The position numbers and the translations under genes were made by a program. 64,000 nucleotides of DNA from Hemicentrotus pulcherrimus (Eukaryota > Echinodermata > Echinoidea > Camarodonta > Strongylocentrotidae): NCBI GenBank assembly GCA_003118195.1, contig BEXV01000491.1, positions 50,896-114,895 of the forward strand. Reading direction: 5' to 3'. Below are positions 35,421 to 44,500 of the stretch, piece by piece. Each line of letters opens with the position of its first letter. Within the stretch, counting starts at the first letter, position 1. The notes beneath the pieces are model-generated. The model did no database searches. It saw only the letters and a program-made list of their open reading frames with translations, and had not been told where the DNA came from.

Positions 35421-36340
35421 AAGGTCAGAGTCAATTTTAAAAGGGTGGGGGTTGGCGAGAAAAGCTGAAATTAATTAATGACTACTCAACTGATAGATGT
35501 AGTTAAAGCATACACATTAAAGGACATTAACTGTGCAACATCCCCTGAAGAGTAGTTCTCAATGCATCAATGCTATTTTATGTAATAGGGAAAAGCTAGA
35601 AATTAGCGTAATACCAAAAATGAAAGATTTCATGAATTCCCTGATCTCATGTACTAGGAAGTGACTTGTTCCTGAGATGGTGTGATCAAGAAGAATTGGG
35701 TCACCAGTGACATTGTTAGTCAGAGTCACATGGGTTTCTAATCAAATTTCGGGGTAAATATAGCTTGAAAAAATGGTAGAGAAATTATTCCATGCACGTA
35801 GGTCAAATATGAAACTAATAAAATAAGCTCATGAAAAGGGTGAAGAAATGCATCATGAAGGTGACTTTGAACTTGTTTTAATTGAGCCAAGAGAAGTGCA
35901 GAGTACAGGTTCATATATCTTCTAAAAATTATTATGATTGAAGTCCTTAAAACATTAAAAGCAAAAAAAAAAAAAGCAAAAAAACAAAAACAAAAACAAA
36001 GAGCCCCAAAACCACCTGCCCAATACACCAAGGACCAGTTCAACCAACCTAAAAGGGATGGGCTAGTCAAAAATGAAAATTAGTGATTGGGCGAGAAAAA
36101 AAAAAAGTAGAAGAATCTCTATGTACATGCAATTAAAATCAACATAAACTTGGTGAAATCTTCATCACCTAACAGGCAAGCATGTTCAAGCACATACGGT
36201 ATGGGGTTACATATTTTATTGTTCAGGAATACAAACTTGATTTTCTTATCTTAATTCCCACATTTTCTATCAAATCTGTCTTTTCTATTGGTGCATTTTG
36301 TAAGAATTTAACTATCCATTCTGTAACAGATCATGCAGTC
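35421..36340. other. Gene-free stretch
   Basis: AT-rich with A-rich runs near 35965-36000 and 36098-36108. No feature supported. Confidence 0.4.
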
Positions 36341-36348
36341 CCATGTAT

Positions 36349-36540
36349 TCATAAATGTGCTTGTTTGAGGTAATCACCATGCATTGCATGACCACCTTTA
36401 ACTTGTAAAAGCTTCATCAGCTCTCCATCGACACGAGCTTTGACGTCTAAATAGACACCATCGATTAGGATGTGCTTTACATTATCCCTCATTCCACGAA
36501 GATTGGCCAGTGGTAGTTCCCGGCAACATGTTAATTGCAT
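36349..36540 (-). CDS. Unrecognised small open frame with coding-like sequence
   Basis: A 63-codon frame from the ATG at 36540 to TGA, preceded by an in-frame stop about five codons upstream. Its composition (V-K-H-I-L-I-D-G-V-Y-L-D-V-K-A-R; then G-G-H-A-M-H-G) is balanced and unlike the low-complexity frames nearby. There is no strong acceptor and no domain I know. It could be a small gene, a retro-copied exon fragment or chance. Confidence 0.2.
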   Translation of the reverse strand: MQLTCCRELPLANLRGMRDNVKHILIDGVYLDVKARVDGELMKLLQVKGGHAMHGDYLKQAHL

Positions 36541-37082
36541 ATTCCGGGGATATTTTCAGCTTTCCCAGTGGAAAGGAAATGAAATATTTTGCTTGCATAG
36601 ATTAACATTTGGCGTCAGAGCCACGAGAGGTGTCAATTATATTGACAAACAAAACAATAGCCCCAAAACTAAAGGGATTTTGACGTGTGCCTACACGCCC
36701 TCCCGGTATTGTGATTTTGTTGTTTGTTATCATTGACCTATGCAAACGTAATCGTTCAGATTCAGTGGGTAATTTATTCATTATTTTTTATCTTCCTGTA
36801 TCAAAAAAGGGGTGCAAATTACATTGCTTAACCCTATGACGACCGAGTTCTCACAATTGATTTTCTTAATCTTCCTCTGCTCACTACTCTGCTTTCTTAC
36901 ATTGTCTATCAAATCCTGTCATTTAAAAAAATTATATTTAAATAAGGCTGGATAAGATCATCAAATTGGCAATGGTATGACATCACAATACATAATGGAG
37001 TGATCAAAATCATAAGATCCAATCCTGTTTTAGACCGCCATCTTTTCTTTATGATGAGGAGCTCAGAAACCACATGAGCTGC

Positions 37083-37312
37083 AGTCTCTCTCTCCCTCTT
37101 TCTTTCTTCCTTTCTTTCTCTCTCTCTCTCTTACTCTTTCTTTCTCTCTCCCTTTCTCTCTCTCTCCCTCTTTCTCTTTCTTTCCCTTTCTTTCTCTCTC
37201 TTTCACTCTCTCTTCATCTTTCTCTTTCGATTTCTCAATCTCTCTACCCCCCCCCCTCCCTCCCTCTCCCTCCGTCCCTCCCTCACTTTCTCCTCTTCTC
37301 TCCCCCTCAATT
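37083..37312 (+). repeat. Polypyrimidine CT/CTTT tract
   Basis: Mixed CT, CTTT and CCCTC repeats over 230 bases. The Ser/Leu open frame across it is an artefact. Confidence 0.9.
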
Positions 37313-37584
37313 TACAATATCTTATCCTGGCCTATCCATGCCCCAGCTGCCAATCTTCAAAGAGTCTGGACAAGGAGTCAAAACCCACCCAGCCAGTAAT
37401 CGGCATATCAGACCATTGCAAGAAGATGTATAAACAGGTAAACAGAAATCCTGACGATTAATCAAAATGTATCAACAATCCCGGTGCCGCCGCCGTAAGT
37501 CTGAAAAATAAACCATCCTTCAAACGAGTTCACAAGCACCGTCTTATCTTTCAGATTGATAAATCTCTTTCTGCTCTGAAAGGG

Positions 37585-37905
37585 ATGAGTGGTCAAAGGG
37601 TTTACAAGAAGGGGAAGGCTGATGTCACAAACGCAAAAAAACAATCAAGTGCTTGCTCTGTGAGACGCATGAAACAAATGGTTTACAAGAAGGGGAAGGC
37701 TGATGTCACAAACGCAAGAAAACATTCAAGTGCTTGCTACGTGAGACGCATGAAACAAATGGTTTACAAGGGGAAGGCTGATGTCACAAATGCAAGAAAA
37801 CAATCAAGTGCTTGCTACGTGAGACAAATGAAACAAATGGTTTACAAAGGGAAGGCTGATGTCACAAATGCAAGAACAAAAAAACAATCAAGTGCTTGCT
37901 TGTCA
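37585..37905 (+). repeat. 81-bp in-frame minisatellite (four units)
   Basis: Units start at TTTACAAG at 37601, 37682, 37763 and 37841 (spacings 81, 81 and 78 bp). An open frame from ATG 37585 to about 37995 reads through all units as ~27-residue repeats (V-Y-K-K-G-K-A-D-V-T-N-A-R-K...S-S-A-C). The only length changes are losses or gains of 3 or 6 bases. It may be coding or a chance multiple-of-three repeat. No splice sites, domain or neighbouring exon decide this. Confidence 0.6.
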
Positions 37906-37999
37906 TGGGCAAGTTATTTCTGCATGAGACAAAATGTAACAAACCCTGATTTTTTTTTTCATTCAAAGTTTTCATCAACTTCTTTTTGGTATTAATGAA

Positions 38000-38580
38000 T
38001 GGTGACACACAAAAGGCTAACAGTTTCCTACATGTATAAAATGAGTTTAAACCTCCATCAATGGTAACCGTTATTCAAAGGCTTTTTGTCTACAGTGGTC
38101 ACTATATTACTGGTTACAATCATGTGATGTCAGATATATGGGCAGCCTTTGAGGAGCTTGCTAAAAGATTTTTTCTTGTTTCCATTTCATTCCTTTCACA
38201 GCAATAGTTTGTAAAATCAGTGGCATGGGAGGGGTTAAACATATCTTCCTAACATGATCGTGTACTGTTCCAATAACCTAATTGGAATGGTTTTACCTAA
38301 CAATGATCAGATTCACAGTTCATAAGGTTGGGCAAGCTGTTAGAATCAATATCAATACTGGTGGAGTTATTGACAGGGGTGGAGAAATATAAATTGTTTT
38401 GAACACCCAGCACAAGGAGACTAGTGCAGGGTAGGATGGGGGGGGGGGGCACATGGGGCACTCCCTATTGTATAGAAAAAATAAAGAGAGATAAAGTAAG
38501 GGCAAAGAAGAGGGGGTAATATGAGAAGGAAAATTTCCTAAACAAGGAAAAAGGGGAAAACCCCTCATACATCCTTCTCC
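38000..38580. other. Gene-free stretch
   Basis: No exon. A poly-G run is near 38439-38449. TGTCTACAGTGGTCACTAT at about 38088 is a fragment of MITE family A. Confidence 0.4.
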
Positions 38581-38583
38581 CTT

Positions 38584-38679
38584 GTGTGTGTGGGTGTGTG
38601 TGTGTCTCTCTCTCTGTCTCTCTCTCTGTCTCTCCCTCTCTTCTCTGTCTCTCTATCTCTGTCTCTGTCTCTGTCCCTG

Positions 38680-38710
<31 letters not shown>

Positions 38711-38712
38711 TG
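38584..38712 (+). repeat. (GT)n then (CT)n microsatellite
   Basis: A short GTGTGTGGGTGTGTGTGTG run grades into TCTCTGTCTC repeats and a pure CT run. Confidence 0.9.
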
Positions 38713-39230
38713 CATCATTTGTACCTATATTTCTTTACATAACATTCTCATAATCAAATATTACAGGTCAGCACCGAGTCTAGACTCAACCCACTTCAGA
38801 ATTGAGAATAGAAAAGGGCTCTTTAAAAAAAAGGAAACTCACTCAGTGCATTCCACCTACAATATGTCAAGAATGATGCATAGAGAACAAGTCTCGACAG
38901 AGTCTAGATTGATTTTGGCAAATTACCCATGGGTATTGCGTCAACTACTGCAGGAAAGTGAAGAAGATATACAGAACAAGTTTGGATAAAAAGGATTCCC
39001 AGAGCATTGACATTGTTTATGACATACCACATGATTAATTTTCAGAAAAAATTACCTCCTGGGTAAACCATATTGTACCATTGATACAGAGTGATATGTG
39101 GATTATTTAAGAGGCCACTGACACTGTAACATTTATGTATTTCACATGACGAATTTAAGCAAAACACAGCTTAAATTACTCGACAGTCACATTTGGAAAG
39201 CATTTGTGATTGCGTAAAAACGGGGCACCA

Positions 39231-39722
39231 TAATTAACGGTGTATAAACCGCACCTTTTTGCCGCCGAAAAAAATTCAAAGTCGGGGTGCGGTTTATACA
39301 CGGTACACCAAAAAAAAAGTTTAAGTTTCGATTTATGGCGCTATGCCTGGCAATGTCTCCCAGCTCAGTAATCGGTGTGCTGACTCACCACTCGGAAACT
39401 AAAACAACACTCAAGTTTGTCTGTCATCTTTATTTGAAATTAATCTTTCTGATAGATCTCAATATGTAGTTTATAATAATAATTCCTCCAATTTTCTTCT
39501 CTTACATGGTGTACCACAAGGTCCTATCCTAGGTCCTCTACTGTTTTTTTAATTTACATTAATGATCTTACACATTCAGCTGCACCTCGCAGTTAAACGA
39601 AAGGCCTTCCCACATGGGTTTCTTAACACGGACCCGGCAAAAAAAAGTCGGCAAAAAAACAAAACAATTTTTTTTTTTTTAAAGGGCAAAAAAGAGGGGT
39701 GCGGTTTATACAACGTTAATTA
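39231..39722. mobile_element. pogo/Tigger-like non-autonomous element carrying an RT fragment
   Basis: The left end is TAATTAACGGTGTATAAACC and the right end is its near complement, GGTTTATACAACGTTAATTA. This matches the GGTGCGGTTTATACACGG-type termini of pogo/Tigger DNA elements and TA insertion sites. An extra inverted copy of the terminal word lies at 39283-39302. The middle (about 39417-39600) is foreign retrotransposon sequence. The family call is from the terminal sequence only. Confidence 0.6.
39417..39600 (+). pseudogene. Non-LTR retrotransposon reverse-transcriptase fragment (frameshifted)
   Basis: From 39421 the frame reads L-S-S-L-F-E-I-N-L-S-D-R-S-Q-Y-V, then, a little later, G-V-P-Q-G-P-I-L-G-P-L-L-F. 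That is the palm motif of Jockey/CR1-type reverse transcriptases. One extra T in the T run at about 39544-39550 breaks the frame. After a +1 shift, L-I-Y-I-N-D-L continues the conserved block. The fragment lacks the catalytic F-A-D-D box and both ends, so it is dead. It lies inside the element at 39231-39722. Confidence 0.85.
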
Positions 39723-39729
39723 CGTTATG

Positions 39730-40247
39730 TTTGACTTCTACCTCACACTTACATTACTGATGTAATGGCTAGTAAGGGTTTGAATGTAATGAGGACTGCA
39801 GTCTATGCGTTTGGAATGGAAGTTGTGAACTACTGAAAAAACAGGTCATGTGGAAAGTGAGACCATCTCCAACAAAGAAAAATTGAAAATCACACCAGAT
39901 GAAAGATTTTCTTTAATAATATCATAGGTATTGGCCTGTTCTGTGGCTAATGGCATGTATATCACAAGTTGGTTTCTAAGAAAATGTCAATCAGGATTCA
40001 TCAAACTACCGGTATGTCTACAGTTCACCCAACCTCACACATCTGCTTATACGGTAGTTTGCTTAGACATCACAAAAGTATACCTCTGTTGCAGAAACAG
40101 TTTTTAGTTTGTTACCATTAAGTTTAGAGTTTAAATTGTAGTTGAGTTATGAAATGTGAGTTAAAAGCATATTTTGATGTGTAAGTTACATACAATTAAG
40201 GGAAGTATTGTATATTACAATCAAGTAATGGGTTGTATTTTTTACAC
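39730..40247. other. Gene-free stretch
   Basis: AT-rich. No feature supported. Confidence 0.4.
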
Positions 40248-40251
40248 TTAA

Positions 40252-40582
40252 TGCTATGGTCACATTACCCAAAAGTAGCCTGCTCGGCGGCCGAGCGGCT
40301 AGTTTTTTTTACCAATTCTGCCCGGGGGCTGACCGGGCACCGAGCGGCGGCCGCCTAGGCACTGCTCGTTTTTAGAGCATCGCTCGGTCGCCGCTGAAGT
40401 TTTAGCGCGGAGTTAAAATTTGGGCAGCGCCTGCTCACTTTTCACTCGCCGCCCAAATTATGCTCAGTGCCTGGGCGGTCGCCGCTCGGGCACCGACCTA
40501 ACTGCTGGACGATGCCTAAATTCCAGCAGCGACCGAGCAGGCTACTGATCGGTCGGTCGCCGCTCACATTTGTGACCATAGC
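40252..40582. mobile_element. GC-rich MITE with TTAA target duplication
   Basis: Inverted ends TGCTATGGTCACA and TGTGACCATAGC are flanked on both sides by TTAA (40248-40251 and 40583-40586). That fits piggyBac or Kolobok superfamily insertion. The 331-bp interior is strikingly GC-rich, dominated by CGGCGGCCGAGCGG-like and GGTCGCCGCTC words arranged as inverted repeats. No coding capacity. Confidence 0.75.
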
Positions 40583-40844
40583 TTAAGGTCTGTATTGTAC
40601 ATGCGAGATACCATTGAGTAATATACACTGTATAGTGAATTGCATAAATTGTGCATTACAATACAGTTAGAAGAGGCAAGTTGCACTCAAGTTATGATTC
40701 ATATCTTACAATCAAGTTGAGAGTTGTAAGAATTAAGCAACATCTTTTGTTTTCCAAGGATACTTCAATATCACCAAAATGAAAATTTCAACCACAATTA
40801 CCAATGTAATCCTTCTACTCCTTTAATTAGCATCTTTATTTCTA

Positions 40845-41343
40845 TCATTATCATCCCAGTCATCTCCCTCATCATCATTGTCATCATTATCATCACCACC
40901 ACCATCATTACCGACATGACCATCACTACCACTGCCATCATGATCACCACCATCATCACCACCATCATTACTACTACCAATACCACCATCACCACCATCA
41001 TTATCACCACTTCCACCACCACCATCATCACTATCACCACCATAAACACCATCATCATCACCACCATCACCACCATTATTATCACCACCACCACCACCAC
41101 CACCATCATCATCACCATCACCACCACCACCACCACCACCATTATCACCACCACCACCACCACCATTATCACTACTACCAATACCACCATCATCACCACC
41201 ATCATTATCACCACCACCACCACCATTATCACCACCACCACCACCACTATCACCACTACCACCACCACCATCATCACCACCACCACCATCATCACCACCA
41301 CCATCACTACGAACACCATCACCACCACCATCATCACCACCAT
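40845..41343 (+). repeat. (CAC/CAT)n trinucleotide array, abutting an exon
   Basis: About 500 bp of ATC, ACC and CAC triplets. On the gene strand it is (GGT/GAT)n and begins only about six bases into the intron after the splice donor at 41349/41348. Long open frames on both strands (poly-Val/Met or poly-Thr/Ile) are artefacts. Confidence 0.95.
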
Positions 41344-41348
41344 CCTAC

Positions 41349-41512
41349 CTTTCCAAGGCTGGTGTACTTCACGGCCATTGCCTGTTGGGTCAAGACCCTC
41401 TGCCAAGACCTCTTGAGCTTGACCGAAGGAGCTCGGAACACCATGGCACCTTTATGGCAGGCTGCATCATGGCCACCGGAGGACAGCACTGGTGTGATGT
41501 GAAACTCACGGG
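41349..41512 (-). CDS. rgs3: RGS3-like exon: PH domain end and C-terminal helix
   Basis: A 164-nt exon, acceptor TTACCAG|CC and donor AAG|GTAGGA, phase 1 in and 0 out. It encodes the last strands (M-V-F-R-A-P-S) and then the PH C-terminal helix K-L-K-R-S-W-Q-R-V-L-T-Q-Q-A-M-A-V. The tryptophan in this helix is the near-universal PH residue. If the intron is retained, translation stops after V-G-W-W. Confidence 0.85.
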
Positions 41513-44500
41513 CTGGTAATGAAAGGAGGAGAGAAAAAAAAATGAAAAATAGGAAATTTGGCTCGTTTGCAGACAATACATCCGACCAGATGAATAAGCC
41601 AGTTCATACTCGCAGTCTGAGCATGAGCAGATAAAGGTCATTGCAGACCAAATTTTGAAATACACAGAGACAAAATACTGGATACGTGCTCATGAAAGTT
41701 ATATAATCATTATTCATTTACGCACAGACAGAGCACTCCGTGATACACAGGTGGAAGTATTCTTTGAAAAGAGGAAACAAGGGCTATTTATGTAGCAACT
41801 CCATTGCCGTAGGATTGATTGTTTCAAAAAGTACAAAGTGGGACCTCTTTGTGCTTTGAAGATCTGTGGATTTTTTTTTTAGTAAGGTGCTCATGAATTT
41901 ATGACATTTGGGCTTACAGTACACATGAATTTCCACATTCGATACATTTTCTAAACCTACTTAGATCGATGTATCGTTTTCCAACAGATAGTTCTGATAA
42001 TACTTTGAATTTATGAGAATATGTTATGGAAATATTAAGTTTCGTTATTATATGTTGGATTATACCTTACATTTATATGTTCTTTGCTATTCAGTTATAT
42101 CATATATGGAAAAATACAGAAATTAAATTAAATTTTAAAAAATCAATATCATTATCATAACAGTTAATGTGTGACCAGCCCTTAAACCTGAGGCAGGCTC
42201 GTTTTTACTCTATACCATAGGACAAGTTCATCTCAATTTTCAAAACACTCTTGATTATTATTAATATTCTTGGAAGTGGAATATTAATAATTAGTCACAT
42301 CGATTCTGTTTGTAATTATTGAAAATGTGACCCAAATAAATTATTCAAAACGTCTAGACGTCATAGAGGAAAAATAAAGGAGTTTTGATAACCAAATGAG
42401 GCAGATGTTCCATTCTTTAACAAGTGCAATGCACTTTACTTGAAAACAAACATAGGTGATTTACCCCACCAGGGTTGAAGGAAATATCAAGTTCTAATAA
42501 AATTACCAAGATTTAAAGGTGATATTGATTTCTAATAATAAAACCATATTTTGAGGATAACAAAACATATTACTTTCCCTGCATTCAGATTAGGTATTTA
42601 ATAAAGGTTGCTGACTGTTTTACATAAAATTTCAACAAAATTCAGATAATTAAGCAATCTAGCAATGATGGAATGTATTGAGAAAAACAGAAACAAGCAA
42701 AGTGCAATAACCTGAAAATTTTGAAATTTTGAAAGTTTCATGTACTGAGCATTCATCCTGTCAACTAGAATCAGATAATGTAGAAATCATCTGCAGTATT
42801 TCAATAATTTCTTTCTTACTTAAAGGAGGATTTTTTGATCTGATAGTAAATGGAAAAATTGACAGGAAAAGGAAAAAAATTAAATATGAATTTAATGATT
42901 TATATGACATACAACAAAAATTCTTTTTCCATTGGTTGAACAATAAAAGGTTCATGTCACATCAGTATTATACATACCAAAGAAGCGTCAAGAAGTGTAA
43001 ATTGCCAAATATACATTGTGTGATCGAAATACGGAAGAAAATACAAAAGAGGGAAGAAGCAGAATGCTACAGTGTCATAGATAAAAAGGAGATTGAATTC
43101 AATTGAAAAAGGATAAGTACAGAGCACTGCAGAGTGACATGATTGCCCAAGTTGACTGATACAGTATAGCACCTGGAAAGAGTGATAGAGCCCTCTCTTG
43201 TTGAGATCTATTTAGTATTAAAGTCTGAAGCTAGAGTTTCAGAATGAAGACAGACTCAATTGAGTGATCTCTTAGTGGTCTTCACTAACTATTCGATTAA
43301 ACCATGAAAATGGTCTGAAAAGGAAAGCCTCCTGATAGTGTGAGAGATGACAATAAGGCTGAAGAAATTGGTTTCAAGCAAATTTTGATCACATTCCTAA
43401 TTTTCAAATTGAGAAGCCTTTTGTCAAGACCCAAATTGCCAAGATGGAAATATTCAAATGTAGAAGCTTTGCTGCACTCTATAGAGTGACAAATGTAGAT
43501 TATTGTCTTGCCAAAGAAAGCTAGGACTGATTCAATCTTCTCTAAATCTTTCTTCTACAGTGAAAGCCAAATCTCTATCAATTACTAATCCAGTTATCAA
43601 TTTAAAGCTAGAAATTGCATTTAAAATCCTTTTGATACCCACCATTTTCGCAATTAAAGTTGAGCAGACTGATGTTCAGGATAAGGAGATGAGGAAAGAT
43701 CACACGTAGGCGGCCATCTTGATGCTGGGACCGTGCAATCACAAGAGCATCGTTGAAGAGGAGTACCAGGACCTGACAGTAAAAAGGGAATAAGTCTGTG
43801 TATTGAAGCCCAACTGCACTACGTATAGCTACTTGCGCCCTATAAATAGCAAACAATGCCTAATTGGTGCTTGTTGGTCCCCCATGACCCCTTTTTTCTT
43901 TTGTTAATTGAGAGAGGATTTGATGAGATAACCACCTGTAAGTGACCTTGCACAGAGGTTTAATCCCCCTGGCAAAACTAGTGGAGACTGGTTTTAAAAT
44001 ATAAAGCTTAACTATTGCCAAGGGCCAGAGGACTAGGGTCTACATACCAACAGCAAATGGCATATCTTAAGTATGCTTGGAGTAGGAAAAAAAGATTACC
44101 CTACTTCCTTCTAACCAACAAAAATTTGACCAGCAACAAAAATGAATTGATATAAGAATATGAGTAATAAAGAATCCCAAAAATGTGATACCTTTCTTCT
44201 TTTCTGCTTGTCACAGGTTGTCCTAACTTGCATCCCCCCTTACCCTCACCCTCTCAGCCCAAGAAGCTTGTGGATCTGCAACTACTCAAACATACATTCT
44301 GCACAAGAAATGAAAGAAGAGTATATTCACACCTTTCAAAAGTGTATTTTAATCCTGCTCCATGCATTCGTGACAGGGTAAAAACATACTGGTTTATTAT
44401 CACGCCCGCATTTAGAAATTCCTGTGAATTTCATCTGACAGGTTTTTGCAGGTTTTTAGGTTTCATCAATGCCAGTTTGATGCCTGTGTGAGCTTTCCCT

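Noticed and set aside
40798..41416. Two long open frames on opposite strands through the CAC/CAT array
   Set aside because: They are products of the trinucleotide composition (poly-Val/Met and poly-Thr/Ile). Real coding sequence here is only the exon at 41349-41512.
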